Shown here one piece after another: positions 1-13,973 of a DNA stretch of 64,000 nucleotides. Position 1 is the first letter of the stretch; each line of letters starts with the position of its first letter. A program made the translations under genes and the position numbers. This DNA is from Sipunculus nudus (taxonomy: Eukaryota; Annelida; Sipuncula; Golfingiida; Sipunculidae). Location: contig CM049317.1 in assembly GCA_026874595.1 (NCBI GenBank), positions 31,168,901-31,232,900 of the forward strand, read 5' to 3'. Below the pieces are notes generated by a model, which saw only the letters and a list, made by a program, of their open reading frames with translations, had not been told where the DNA came from and did not search any database.

Positions 1-3000
1 ATACATTCCATTGATTCAGTAAGTTCCAAGTTGTGTGCTTTGCTAAGGAGATGTTCAGGTTGCTTCGATGTATAATGGCTACATCCCCACCTCTACCTTG
101 TCTTGTTTAATGTTTGATTAAGTAACCTTATGGAATTAGGACACTTACTCCAGCCTTGTCTTTATCAGTCCCAGTCAGCCATGTTTCAGTAAGGTCAAGT
201 AAGTCTAACTTTTAATCCATAATAACGTCACCGATACAGGTAACTTGCAAACTGACCATGGGTTTAAGCAATGTATTCTCCGGAACACCTTCACTGAAGG
301 CTTATTCATATATCATTTCAAAATTCCCGATGCAGACATCCAAAAGCAAACATAAAGCGGATAATCCGTTCTGATTGACTGCCCCTCTTTATCCGGATCC
401 ACTCATGTCTCATTCAGCAAAAATGTTTTGTTCTTTAGATAAGAGACAGACAACAAAAGGAAAAAAAATCGTAATAATTTTGACTGTTAGCCAGAACTTT
501 AACGGTATACCTATAAATGACACCATTCACAAATGTATATGTACGTTGAATCGAGCTCTGTGTTATATGGTGGGTACCATGTCAACGAAGCACACAGGAA
601 GACATGGATTTGGCAGAATTCTGAGCCACATCCTGAGGATTCAATGCTATTGTGTTTCTAACATGTGTATGTTAGAAACACTGGTTTGCGTCAAATTATC
701 TGAAATATTTAAAAAAAAACTTCCAAGTTAGACCAAATCAATCTAGAGCAGTGCCTATTATGTTACAGCCGTGTCTGTCTACCCAAGGTACATTGTTTTT
801 TGTTATACGATTTAAAAATTAGTATTCAGGATGAGATATTCGTCCCTTTTGATCTGCCGTATACCATTACAATAACACTTGGATTATTTTCCTTTTGGGG
901 TTGGAGTACTTATGTTAACAACTTGGACATCTGTTCACATGGGTGATCAGCTACCTCATCTTGAATGACCCAACACACTTTAACTTAAAATAGATTTCCT
1001 TTTTAGAAATTTTAAAACTTGTAACGAAGGTCGTGTTTCCACGCATACACTCCGGTTGTTCGTCTTCCGTATTTGAGATTTTACTTTCTCTTATAAGCAC
1101 ACAATGAAACAAGAAGTACATAAACGCATGAATGATGGTGGTAAAACTTGAGGCATTGGGTCATAGGTTACTAATGTGATGTTTTGCAGTGGAATCAGCT
1201 GGGATCTGGGCAAACTATTTTGTTACATGACTGTTACATATTGATGGGAACAGCTCAGGCAGCTGTTTATGAAGAAGGAAGTTTGATCAGCCTACCAACC
1301 ACACGGCTCTTATGTGTCACTCACACAAACTGGGAAGCTTATACACGACGACTCAATCTCATGCAAGTTTGATGTTGTAGGCAGCAGCGGATATAATCCT
1401 GACAGGTTCCTGTTAGTGTATTAGATTGAGCTATCTCACCACGTTTAACTTGGTATTATACACGCCACACATCTCGTTTCCTCAGATATTATTATCGCTG
1501 CGCTGAATGATTATGACAGGACACACTAAATATGTATTAGTCGCTCCTTAGCTTCATTCACGCGTTGTGGTAATTGGCTTGTAATATGCTTTATATCTGT
1601 TCAGTAATGGATTATGTATACTATATATCAGGAAATGAATAACTTAAGGGCGCGGACACACGTACAATTAAATCCTTTACATTTATCCTGGCTCTCCTAG
1701 TATAATTTTCTTGGGCTCATTTCCATATGATTGCCAGATCAACCAACCTCATTGTACCTCTGAGTGTTTCCATTATACTGAATCTAATGTAAATGTATAG
1801 TTTCCTGTTTCCACCATTATTGGGCAAACAATAAGAAATCTTTGTTTTTTTTTAAAGTCCAACGTGGATCCCTCACATTTAGAGTAATAATTAATAATTC
1901 AGACATAAATATATTTATTTCTGTTTGGCTTTGGTCAATATATTGAGCAGTCGACAATTGTTCATTTGAGTGGCTTTGTTTACTGATTGGAAACTAATGT
2001 AATTGTAAAAATATCGACACTGAAACATATTCTCCACACATTGTACCTCCCCCCCCCCCGCGTTTAGCCAAAAGTTGTGTTGGCTGTTTTTTTTAGAAAT
2101 TTTTTAGGCATTTTGAGACATAGACATGAAAGAAATTTCGTAAAACTAGACCCCTTTCCTAAAATCAATGTTGTTTTGTTAAGCAACGATTGTCACTGAG
2201 AAACATAACCTTTATCATATGTAGGCTGTTAAACAGGATCACAATCAACCTTGCTGCATTTAAATATTCAAACCAATCTTACAGTAAGTACTTTTATCCT
2301 GTGAACCATAATTTTCGAAACTATCACTGAACACTTTAGGGTAGAGTAACTTCTTGTCGGTTAGCTATATGAATAGTGGCCGGAAATGACAGTTGCATAT
2401 CATGAATCAAAAGTACCCTCTGCTTTGCGCCACTCACTTTAGTGTCAGTCTTATTTATGTTATATTAATGTCCAATATTAACCTTGTCAGTGTCAAACAC
2501 ACACAGAAGGCATCGTATGTGGTTACTCAGAAGGAACTCTATCAGGTTACACTGGCTTGCACAAAGAAGTGTCAATAACAAGGGACACCAATCAATGTCA
2601 TTAGGTGCTCCTATTGGAAAGACCTGCTGACAGAGGTCCCTGTCATGATCATTAGTCCACTTCATACATTTTAGCTATACAAAAGTTAACAGATGAAAAC
2701 ATGAATTTAAAACGTTACTTTTTCAGTTTGAAGAAATAAGTATAAAGTAAGTATAAACTTGGTCATTTGTGTAACAAGTTATCATTAAACTTTATCAAAT
2801 TATGACTGGCCAACTGATAAAAGCGTGGATAAAAAAATGAAAATTGAATTCATACATTACATTTCCATTTTGGGAAATAAGTATAAAATAAATATAAAAT
2901 AAGTATATAAACTACGTTAGTATAAACACCGGAACTTGGAAATATATTTAGCAGTGAATATAAGCTGGAAGTGTAGACATCAAAAGTAAGATATACCTAA

Positions 3001-6000
3001 TTGAAAGGTATATTATGTAAACCTATGAATAAAATGCACAACTTTTTATCTTCTAACAATATCATTTTTTTTTCAGCCAACAGACCGCCTTTCCCACAGG
3101 TCGAGGTCTGCATGCCCAGACATTATATCATGATACTAAAATCGTAGCATAAGCTGTGAAAATTACATTGCTTACATTGTCAGATCCTTGAGACAGTATA
3201 TACCTCACTGCCGATGCACCTTGGATAAAGAAGTACTATATCTTTATTATTGTTTTGATTGTAATAGTTTAACACGTGTGTAGTGAATTTTCTAGGATTC
3301 TCCCCAGAAAGTTTGATATTTACTGAAGTTGTTATGTCAAATAAACCGTTAAATGAATTTGAGCACTGCATTTAGGAAAATTCCGACGACAAATCCAAGG
3401 ATAGCCAACATAGTCACATAGAGGGTAGAAGAAGTCAAAAGCTCATTCTGTTATGACTAGATACACACCAAATGTAACTAAAGAAGCCAAAATAATCACA
3501 TTTTTGGTATTTTTTGGAAGGATCTAGTTAAAAAAGTTTTGTGTGGAAGTTGTTTGTAGAAGAAGTCAGTCTTCATTCTGTTATGACCAGACGCAATATA
3601 AATGTAAGAAAAGAATTAATTTTAAATTATATGAGTATATATTATTACTGTCAGAGTTACTTAAGAACATGTACTAGAAATACTGAGGAACAAGGGCCTG
3701 GGTACACGCATTTTTTTCTGAAAATAACCAGAAGGTATAACAGCATACGGCAAAAAGTAAAGCCTGTTTGTTAATTCTTAGCAATGATCCTTCTTTACAT
3801 TCCACATGTGAAGGCATATCCTTAAAACGCTACAAACCCAGTTTTCCATTATCCGCAACAAGCTATCTCTGCCGCTCTCTCATTCTTTCTCTCTCTATAT
3901 ATGTATGTACACACATATATGTATGTATGTATTCTTAATCTAGAAATGTGTTCATTTAATATTAAGATATTATACGGCAGGGTTGAATCTAACGTTTTAG
4001 TTAGTTGTACATAATTTGTTATTTTTCTGTAACCGTAAACATTTATGTATTTTATCGTAATGATGAAGTTATCCCTTTAGATATGGTAAAACTAAACAGT
4101 ATTACTTGGCCCCTAAAAATAAACGTATCCTGAAAAAAAAACCAGGTATGATGCGTAAGGCACAAGACAGCTAAAATAATCTAAGAGAAGATCCTTTGCA
4201 AAGGATCAGTTACATATGGTTCAACCATAAAAGAGACAAACCTGTTCCTGGATCTTACTCATACTGTTTGTTTGGGATAAATGCAGCGAATTGGCTTTCA
4301 TTGATTAGTCACAGGTTCCTTTATCCAAAATATGTACATAAGATGTATATAACGTACATAAAATAAACGCTAAGCAGGAACTGTAGCGCTGGTAAACTCA
4401 AGCATAGCATAACAGGAGGCTGGAATCGAAACTCTGTCATTTATTAACTCTCTGCTGCTTAGAAGCTTCTTCACAATCGGTCTTCCACATTTCAGGTATT
4501 CATAGGAAATCATGAAGTTCGAACATGATCTTTCAAACGACTCTGTCTACTCAGGTCTATTTGATAAATATTATATTGCTCGGCATGGAACCTTATCTTT
4601 TTTATGCAGCCATCTGGTAACCGTACTGCGTTGTACTGTTTTCTTACAAATAAAACTATACCAATGTAAAACAGATAGTAAGTACGTTCATTTCGAAATA
4701 GATGTAAGAATATGAATTTGCATAAAACCTGTTCTATACAAATGAAGTAACAGCGCGAGATAAAACACACATTATTGCAAATGCTTATGTATCTTTAAAT
4801 TACATGTGTTTGTGTTTAACTAATGGATATGTAAAATAATTTGTTATCTTTTCTGTTTTTTTTATATCACTGTGAGTTCGTTATAAATGACAAGGGTTCA
4901 TCTGTTTAAAGAAATAATTAGATTACAATTTATGGTAATATATTCACGTTAGTGCTAATTCACGACATGTTGTATCCAGTGTATTAAGAGGTGCAATCAT
5001 ACATGTACCAAGAAAAATGGCCGCAATCTTTGGTCTGTGTGTCCGCCATTCTGATTTAATAAGTCTGACTTTCAAAGCAACGGTATCGGTCGATTTCATC
5101 TTCTTTTAAAGGTTTCCAATTTAACCCCAACAGAGTAACGTTTTCTGTCAGATCGAAAGTGTTCAGATGAGAGTTAATAAGATAGCCTCTTTATAATCAA
5201 CAGGATAGTACGTAATTAGGAAAAAGTCCCACTGTGTATATCATACAATATACTGTCTTCAGGCAGAAATAGGATTGATATTTTTCAGCAATACATGTCA
5301 ACAGACTACCAAAACCTAGTGAGAATCTTGCCATTTTGACCATTTGGGAGAAGCAAACAAATAGATACATAAAATTAATATTATGTCAACTGCTGGCTTT
5401 TCAATCACAAGTTGTGGCTTAAGAGCCAAAGAATCAAAAACTTAAATAGCATTAAATATATATGTCTCCATGTTGTCAAACGATGTGAACATCAATGGTT
5501 ATATGGAGAGTGTGATACTTGCCTAACAGTTATTTGCAACAAAATCCCTTTGACAAAAGCAGTACACATTATCACATGTATGTGCAAGCTGTTGTAGCAA
5601 CTCGTAGGTCTACGGCTAAACTGATGTTTACTAAACAAAATTTCTTACTGAAGTGTTGTAAAAAGTAATGATTACGATTATTTAGAGGTTTATAATCATG
5701 ATTCTGGGTTTTACTGCCATAGAGTGTATGAAATAAAATATAATTAGCTTCTTGACATTATCACATGAAGTGGACTGTCATTGTAAAACACTGTCAATAC
5801 ATATTCATATTTTCATCTCAGGACTTAGACATATATCGTCTGGATAAATGGGGACTGCCCTTCAGACTAGACTTATATACCCTCTCTCGTATTCGCAGAT
5901 AATGTGTATTCAAACAAGAAAAAAGTAACTGGGAATAATGTCACGGTCGACTATGGTTTATATTTTTGTTCAGGTATATAAAGTGAGATAATTGAGACTT

Positions 6001-7840
6001 TTATTTCAGTTTGTGCCGCGTGAGGTAATTCCAGTTAATTGCAGATATCTTGCAGTTATTGATGTGACATGCTTATAATATGTCAGCAGGACATACATGT
6101 TTTTTTATTACCTTTTTGATCAATATAGATTTAGATTATTTTGAGAGTCCAAACGAGTGCGAGGCACAATAGCTATAATATACTCCTGTAATAGTCCAGT
6201 TAAATAACATCATTAAATATCACAATTTATACATTTAAATAAGCTGATTCGCTTACGGTTATATAAAGAAATCTCAACATTAGGGTAACGCATTCTGAAT
6301 AAACATTTACATTTGTATGAAAGCTCATGAATAAGGTCATCTGTATAAGTGGATGGTGTTTACTTAAGCGTATAGATCTGTGCGTTGCTAGCAAACACAT
6401 TGCGTTCACACACATTTCATTCAGCCCTCTGAGTCTGGCAAAACTGGGTAACCAACTAAGCTTTCCAGGACAAAACCTCATGGCATAAAAACCTACCGTA
6501 ACCGTGCATTATAAGATTATGCCTCTAGTCAGCACTGGACAACGCGTCTGAAATTAAATTCTTGCATATTGCTTTTATTGGTATCACCAATGTGTTATTG
6601 CTTTGGCTCGTGAGATACCTGTCCACAGTACATGCAGCAATATTTGGCTATCACATTAAATAACAGGTTTACTTGTCTCTGCTTTCCCACTGTTGCGCAG
6701 ATAATAGATAAATAGAAATAAGTCCATGTATGCAACTGAATGTTTAGCAATCAATAACAAAACACTACACAGTGTCACTAAATTAAGGCGTCTCTCATGA
6801 GGGTATTGAAGGGCTACTGCATAGAGAGCAATTTTGATATCAGTGGATGTTGGCCTCAGGACCCCTGGGCTGTTTGCGTGTTTATATTATTGGACCAAAC
6901 ATCTTCCAAATTGGTATTTATAACATAACTCACGCTTATAACAAAGGACCGATCTGTTGGACTGACGACTTTGAGTTTGGTTTTCAGTCTACTCCAACTC
7001 AGCTTTTTGCAAGCAAAAGGGGCATTTTGGAACCTCTTGAACAAAGATGTACACGTTATAAACGATGACATATAAACTTTCATCGCATTTATATGTCATA
7101 GTGGTCAAGTACATGTTAGAATCAATTTAATTAAAGGCAAACGGATAGAGGCTATAATATGACTTCTGAAATGCATATCATAAGCCTCGTGGCTGACTAA
7201 ACTATGATAAACAAACCCGTCCTCAGCTTCTCTCTTAATTGGTCCTAAAGCAATATATAGAAGTCAGCCTAAAGAAGGAACTCTCCATATTATGCAGCTT
7301 TGACTTTTTTGGGGGAAATTACCTCGAAACCTGCACACCCACCCCCGCTTAAAGCGGAGTTCTGTTGTGGTTGTCTTTCTGAATCAATGTCTTAGTTGAT
7401 GTCAAAATTAACTGCTGCATTTGAGTCACTAAGGGTTCTAGATTTTTGTTCATTGGCGGCTCTGTTTCCTTTGTTTCCCGTACTGGATCAATCATATTTT
7501 ATCCAGCATATCGATTTTGAATTCCCTGCTTGTAGTGCCGTCATAGCCTTTGCATGGATATTCGCATATTTTACATATCCTTATCTTTACCTAATTCATT
7601 GTAAAGTGCATTGACTTATCTAAACAAAATAAGTGCCATACCACACATGGAGGGCAAACATGAAGCTGATTGACCCCGTTGTAATCAGTGATTACTGAAG
7701 CATAAGTTCACCGACACAGTGCGTAAGTTAATGAATATAAGATCATCCATCCAAATAGAATCTGGCTGCCAGGTGTTTCGACTTTAGTGTTAGCAATTAT
7801 TCAAATCTTTAATATATATATTTTAGCCGATCGCTGTGTA
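1..7840. other. No recognisable gene; AT-rich intergenic sequence
   Basis: I see no gene, RNA gene or recognisable transposon here. Open frames are 60-118 codons, have no recognisable motifs and overlap on both strands, as expected by chance in AT-rich DNA. The only distinct features are a short C homopolymer at 2049-2059 and a pyrimidine/TATG tract at about 3868-3935. The stretch may hold old, unrecognisable repeats. Confidence 0.5.
3868..3935. repeat. Pyrimidine-rich tract followed by TATG/CATA microsatellite
   Basis: A CT-rich tract (repeated CTCT and TTCT) runs directly into alternating TA and TATG units. It is simple low-complexity sequence with no evidence of function. Confidence 0.7.
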
Positions 7841-9200
7841 CTAGAGTAATGTTGTGGCACTGGTACCAAAGACGAAATGTTGTCCTGATCGATTGGTTGA
7901 AAATATCCAGAATTTTTCAAATCAGTTTATTGTTATACTGAAGGATTCCTCTGTACCAGCTTACGTCAACAATCTTATTCAGACAGGTATCATTGATAGA
8001 AGTGTATGTTCTGCATATAAAATGCCGGCATTTTACTGAGGACTCTACATCTATCAGTAAAACAAAGGTTATAAGGCAGACAATTCCAAATGGAACCATA
8101 TCATGATACTTGTGTTATCTGAACTGTTTACTACCGTCTATCTCCCATTACAGTTATTATACACTTGAACAGCAACCAGATAAATATTTCCGGAGAGTAA
8201 TCTACATGACGCTTAAATGATGCGACTTTGATAGTTATCAGCTTCAAACTGGCAGTATACGCCTACAGTCATGAATCTCTGTGTCGCTTATTTCTGTGTA
8301 CGGGAAATCTGACGTGATTTAAATACTTCCCGAAATCATTATGCCACAAGCATATGGAAAACTTTATGCCCAACGAACATTTTAACTGATTAAATTCGTA
8401 CGTGTTAAGAAGAGGACATTAACCGGCATTCTTTAACAGCCGTCAAGCAGGACACAGGGTATCTGAAATTATTGATAGCCATAAGGGTCCCAAGAACCCT
8501 AATGGTGCGCCTATGATAAACACGCATGATAGGCACTGTATCCGAAGGTTTATGGTGCCCCTAAGAGAACATAACTAATATGCAGGGTACCTTAACGCTA
8601 ATAGTACTAAGAAAACACTCATAATAATGACACACGGAGTGGCAAGCAAAGAGCAATAGCTGAACAAAATAGAATTAAATTTATTTGACAATGATAGACC
8701 TTCACGATAACACATACCAAAAGGTTAATGGGATGTACGTTAACCATGACAGCAGGTCACGTCTTGGACGAATATGACTGAATACGTATAAATAAAACAT
8801 GTCTGAAGGTAGCTTTTATACTTTATGAGAAAGAAAATACATCGTACTTTTAAAAAACATTTCTACTATTGAGGGAGGCAATACGTTTCCCGTCAATGCA
8901 AAGTATATCATTGGAACCGGAGTAATGAACAGATGTGTTATTTTCATATTACAATAGTTCTTTACTGTTCATTGATATTCAACGATGAAAAAAAGGCAGG
9001 CAATGAAATTACAACATCCGGCAAGTATATGTGGTGCTGAGTTTGCTTTATTATATATAATTGTTTTGCTATCACGTAAGCAATTTAAGGAATGAAAAGT
9101 TTCGGTATGTTTGAAAAATATATTCACGGTTTATTTTCCCTCATACACTGGTGTTGAAAATAAATGATGTGTGTCGCTGGAATGATAGAAATAACAAAGT
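7840..9200 (-). repeat. Inverted copy of the P block (matches 43885-45840)
   Basis: Read on the - strand, this stretch aligns collinearly with 43885-45840. The anchors are the 'GGTACC...ACGAAATGTTGTC' motif at 7861-7884 (its complement lies at 45771-45795), the region around 8040-8100 (complement at 45550-45620), the stretch at 8640-8700 (complement at 44430-44490), the 'ACAACATCCGGC' motif at 9011-9022 (complement at 44088-44100), and 9120-9190 (complement near 43890-44000). It is the only clearly inverted member of the family in the window. A short frame on the - strand (7917-8099) resembles one at 45620-45913. Confidence 0.85.
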
Positions 9201-9904
9201 GATCAATGATGAGTGGATATAAAATAATGCAGTGTAGAGTATTGGGAGATTATTTCAGTGTCTTTCACAGGACCACCTAGAGTTAGAAAATAAGGAAACT
9301 ATTTGTTTGAATAAGTCAAGGTCAAGGTTGCACCACAAATGGTTGCACCTTCCAGTAGCTCCTCAAATTTGCCAGCTTTTTGCTATCATCAGAAGAGTAT
9401 ATGTTCTGTAAACTGGACTTCTGGGTTCTCTCAAAACACTGCACAGCCTGACAGTGTATTTTGTAAGGAAAAGTTTGTGAAAGTGTAACTTTTAGAGAAA
9501 ATTGATTTCAAAAGGCTACCAGGTTTATGTTACGGCTTAATGACTTCAGTAAATGCAATGTTGGCAAGTTGATCATGTTTGGATTACATGTTTTGGAAAA
9601 CATGCAACCATTTTTCGAAAAGAGTGTTGGAATCTCTAACTGGATAACAATGCTGCCATCGTAATGACTATAAAAGCAACATTCTGTTGTTTATAGCTTT
9701 CTGAAAATCGCAGCATATTTGACTTTTCTTTCATTTTAAAAACTTATTTTTTAAATCGCAATTCTCAATACACGACAGTCTTTAATCACTGAAAATTATC
9801 CCAAAAAAATGTTACTAATGATTTAACATTTTATTCGTCTTATATACGTATCATTTTAAGCTTCTCCCCTGTAATATATAACTGCAATTGCAGTTTTGTT
9901 AGTA

Positions 9905-12420
9905 TAAGATGCAGATGATGCTTTACTGTATGAAAGTATGTTGACATTGAATTCTGTATATACAGCTTTGAAAGCTATGGTTGATAATAAGACACCAGGA
10001 AAAAGTAGGAGTTAGTAAGGAGTTTTATTTATGTTTTTTTTTCAGTGTATTAGTAAAAGAATTGACAGCATGTTCAATGAATGTTTTAATGCTGGAGAGT
10101 TAACGACAAGTCAAAAACAAAATGTAATTACTCTGACAGAGAAACAAGGAAGGAGGTCAGACTCATACAGTCATGGCGCCTAATTATTTTGATGAATGTG
10201 GACACCAAGGTGCTGAGTAAAATATTCGTGGCTCGTTTGAGCAAAGTTATAGATAAATTGGTTCATGTAGATCAAAATGCTTTTGTACCTAGAAGATATA
10301 TTGTACACTCCGTTTGCCTAATTGCGGACATTGTTGATTATTGCAATATTCAAGCAAGATTGGAATATTATTTGCTGCTGATTTTGCAGTGGCATTTGAT
10401 TCTGTAGATTACACTTTTATTATCTCTGTGTTAAAATGTATTGGATTTTGACCAATGTTTATAAACTGGATAAATATCATACACAAAGGGTCGCAAAGTA
10501 TCTTGAATAATTTATTGTCAAGATATTATTTCCCTTTGTCTAGAGGAACAAACCAAGGCGACTCTATACCTCCATATCTATTTTTACTGGTCATTGAAGT
10601 TTAAATACATATGATTAGAGCAGAGAGATAAAAGGAATTATGATTGACAACAAGAAAGGTACATTTACAACCTTTGCTGATGATATTACAGTTTTCTTGT
10701 CTGATGTGGAATCATTTAAATCACTGGTATATATTCTAAAAACATTTGGACATTTTTCCACTCTGCATGTTAATTATGATAAATCAGAAGCTGCTTGGCT
10801 CGGGGCATGGAAAAGGAATAATGAAAAGCCAGTACAATGCACTTGGGTCAACCTTACTGTTTAAGCCATGAAAATACTTGGTATATGGCTTACCTACAAT
10901 ATAGATATATATATATATAAATAAAAAGGTAAATTTCAAGTCAGTGGAAGAAAAACTGAAATGGTGCTCAATATCTGGTCTAACAGGAATCTCACAATGT
11001 TTGGTCGCAATGAAATATGTAGAACTTTGGCTTTGTCAAAAGTTTATATGTACGTAACATGTGTATTCCAGCTTCAGAATTTATTAAGAATGTTTAAATG
11101 CATTTGAAGCGATTTTTTTTGGAAATTCAAGAGAGCAAAGATTAAACATGACATGGTCATTGCACCTCCTGATATAAGAGGACAGAAACTTCATGATGTG
11201 CATACAAAGTTACAAACACAGTATATTATGTCGATAAGACGATTAATAAATGGAAAAGATATGCAATGGAAATATGTATCACATCATTATTAAAACCCTT
11301 TAGGTGGCATTTGTTCAATATCCTCTAACTTTGATGTGACAAGAGTACTGGGAAAGTTAGCAATGTTTTATAAAATTTGTTAAAAAGAGTGGTCACATTT
11401 CGTTAAAAGGAATCATATATCGGTAGAAATGAGAATGCAACCATTATGGAACAACTACTATTTAAAGATTAAAAATACATGTTTTTTTCTACAGATGTTT
11501 TGAAAGCAGATAACAAGAATTTTTAAATGATACTGGTTAGTCTGCACATGGCAAGAAATTAAAACTACATACCCAGAATTATCAGCTAATAAATATCTTT
11601 CATTGAGGTCTATAATAAGTGCAATACTATAAGAGTGGATTAATTTATGCAAGACAGAAGCTAGTGAAAATATATCAGACAATAAAAATAGCGAGGACAG
11701 ATTAGTCACTGTAGCAGAAATAAAACGATTATCTGACATTACATTGAATAGGATATATAATATGTTGATCAATAAGAAAACTTCCACTCCAACGTCTTTG
11801 AATAACTGGCTAGAAATTACAGAATAACAGAGTCATGAAGACTTCAAACAGTTTATTAAGCTTCTATTGATATATATACAGCAGACAGTTTCAGTTCAAA
11901 ATAATGTATTATTATTTACCAGTAAACTACTGGACGTTTAAGTGGAAACTTGTTTATTGTCCGCGTTGTTCCTACTGTCATCTTTATGACGAGACAATTA
12001 CACACATTGTTTCTGAATGTTTTGTCTCTAGAAATTTATATTTGAATATACAGTCTTGGTTGAAATCATGTAATATAAGTTTCCCGAACTATGAAATCAC
12101 TGTAATTCTCTTTGGTCTATCAACTGAATTTCACATATAAAATGATTGTTTATCATAGTAGAGGTAAAGAAACTGTAAAGTTGTTTGAAAAGTTTAAGAA
12201 TCGGTTGAAATACATACAGAGAGTAGAATATATATAGCTCAGAAACGAGAGAAATATTGTGTACACCTAAAGAAAATGGAAATACTGCTCCCATATTTAA
12301 TCGAATACTTAGATATCAGATGAAAATTAAAGTTTTGTAAGATTGCATTACGTGTATGGACCTGTATTTAAAAATAAGTAATGAAAACAAAACCATTTAT
12401 GTCTTGTTACAATATTAAAA
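9905..12420 (+). mobile_element. Decayed L1/Tx1-like LINE retrotransposon (RT to C-terminus)
   Basis: This is a non-LTR retrotransposon remnant, read by joining broken frames. In order there is an RT entry region near 9955-10030 (a 'MVDNKTPGKS' type motif, typical of the 'NNKSPG' site), the finger region at 10060-10330 ('MNVDTKVLSKIFVARLSKVI', then 'VHVDQNAFVPRRYI'), the 'RGTNQGDSIPPYLFLLVIE' turn near 10540-10600, and the catalytic 'FADD' motif at 10672-10684. A Cys/His-rich C-terminal zf-RVT-like segment follows at 11950-12080 (CPRCSYC...H...C). The motif order and wording fit the L1/Tx1 clade. Stops and frameshifts throughout make it non-functional. No endonuclease or ORF1 is recognisable upstream, so it is 5'-truncated or eroded. 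The 3' boundary is approximate. Confidence 0.88.
10060..10864 (+). pseudogene. Reverse transcriptase core of the L1/Tx1-like LINE
   Basis: This is the RT palm and fingers of the element above, in at least three broken frames. One piece (10189-10407) carries the finger motif ending in 'DQNAFVPRRYI'. Another (10640-10864) carries 'FADDITVFL', the catalytic aspartate pair. The link between them holds 'NQGDSIPPYLF'. Stop codons near 10409 and 10450 and frame changes break the domain, so no active enzyme is expected. The family assignment rests on motif recognition only. Confidence 0.85.
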
Positions 12421-12579
12421 TTGTCTCCATGGATGCCTTGTGTTATGTACACATTGTTAATTGTATTGTCATTTTGTCAGCGTCTACGTAAGTTATGTAA
12501 GGGCCATACGTTCATCTTGTACACTGATTGTATGTATATATGTAAGATTTATTCAACAAAAAACGTTGAACATATGTAT

Positions 12580-12614
12580 CGGGTCACTGCCGATGAGATT
12601 CGAACCCATGACCT

Positions 12615-12616
<2 letters not shown>
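12580..12616 (-). repeat. tRNA-like B-box fragment abutting (TA)n
   Basis: On the - strand the sequence contains 'GGGTTCGAATCTC', a good Pol III B-box (T-loop) match. The upstream tRNA half (A box) is missing and replaced by the (TA)n array at 12617-12671. It is probably the remnant of a tRNA-derived SINE or tRNA pseudogene. Confidence 0.5.

Positions 12617-12671
<55 letters not shown>
12617..12671. repeat. (TA)n microsatellite
   Basis: A pure TA dinucleotide run of about 55 bp. It directly follows the tRNA-like B-box fragment and lies just 3' of the LINE remnant. Confidence 0.97.
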
Positions 12672-12673
<2 letters not shown>

Positions 12674-13599
12674 ATAAATATATTAATATATATATTGCAC
12701 AATATATATTTTGTCTTTGAATGTCCTGTTAATGCAACGGTTAAAGTAAAAACAAAATGTCTTATGGAAGCACGGTAGAATAGTGTTGTCATGATTAGTA
12801 GATTTTGATGACGTGGAACAAAAAACCGATGAAAATTTTAAAACATGTCTTGTATTATTTGAATCGAGTACAATAAAATTTTGCATAATTGTGCTATGAT
12901 ATGAGTATACAACAACTTGTTGTTGGATTGTAAAATTTTAAAATGTTCTGAACACAAGGCAACAAGTCTACAATTTTTTTTTCAAGCAGAAATGCCCCGG
13001 AAGCCACCTACCTCGGCAAAAACATCAAGCTGAAGTGAACTGCTAGTCCTTGAACAACTACCAAATGTTAACAAAACCACATTATTTTACGTAAGTAATC
13101 TTAGTATTTATTTTATCGATATCATAGACTGATCTCTTTTGATATGAAGGGCAAACTCCAATACCTTGCTACGGACAAGATCTTTACATTTCAGATATGC
13201 TTCACATGAGACTACCCCTTACTTCTCGGCCATATTTTAAATTTTGGTACAGGCATCCGCCAATGCTAGGCCAGTCTCAAATAAAAAAAATATAGAATTG
13301 GAACCGGTTGTATAAATAATGATAAACACACACATGATGAAATTTTCTTGATATTCAATACCAACGCGACTGCTATGAGATTGTTATTTTAAAATGGATT
13401 CAACGGCTTGTATGCAGAAATGACTGCTTGGATACAGTCAGAATTTGAAAAGTATAAGTATATAAAATGTAAAAGTATATCGTTAAATATAATCGTTTTA
13501 AAATATAAATTTATCCACACAATCAAATGCGACGGGGTCCTACTAATAACCATTTCACATTTAAGACACGTCACACAACATGAGTGAAGGAGAGAAATG

Positions 13600-13960
13600 T
13601 GATAAATTTATCGGCAGAGCAACCTTTGTTGTACTGATAGATGAAACAAATTTCCGTGCAATACGGAAAATATAATATTTCCTGCTCACTGTCATAGATT
13701 TGTATCACACATGATCCTTTGCAAGTAAAGCACTATAATGCAGTGTATTCACAAGTGTTACATCAATTTGTCATCGTTTGTTCTCACATAAGTTATGCCT
13801 TTATCGGAATACATCTGAGGGATATTTTCAATCAGCCGGTCACCCAAGTTAGTCCCCGATGGTACCTTTGCATAAACATTACCCGAGTCACAAAGGAACT
13901 TAAACCGCAATGACGGCATCGATCAATAATACTGTTTGTCAGTGTAGAGGCTATGTATTA
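13600..13960 (+). repeat. Partial copy of the P block
   Basis: Shares the P-block order seen elsewhere: 'CCTTTGTTGTACTGAT' near 13625, an AATGCAGTGTATTC-type motif near 13740, then 'GATGGTACCTTTGCATAAAC' near 13858. Cognate sites lie at 16720-16975, 26440-26715, 39990-40180 and 45585-45800. It is shorter and more diverged than the other copies. Confidence 0.65.
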
Positions 13961-13973
13961 ATTATGGTTATAT

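Noticed and set aside
1384-1412. GGATATAATCCTGACAGGTT-like phrase also near 29139 and, inverted, at the window end
   Set aside because: Short match without extended flanking similarity; may be a small repeat fragment but cannot be defined here.
4412-4470. Possible tRNA-like B box on the - strand (AGTTTCGATTCCAG)
   Set aside because: A box unconvincing and no flanking SINE body; too weak to report as a feature.
12421-12792. Several 80-105 codon frames across the (TA)n array with IYIYIY runs
   Set aside because: Produced by translation of the TA microsatellite; the same occurs at 18.4, 19.7, 32.5, 35.2-35.9, 36.4, 52.4, 52.8 and 62.9 kb.
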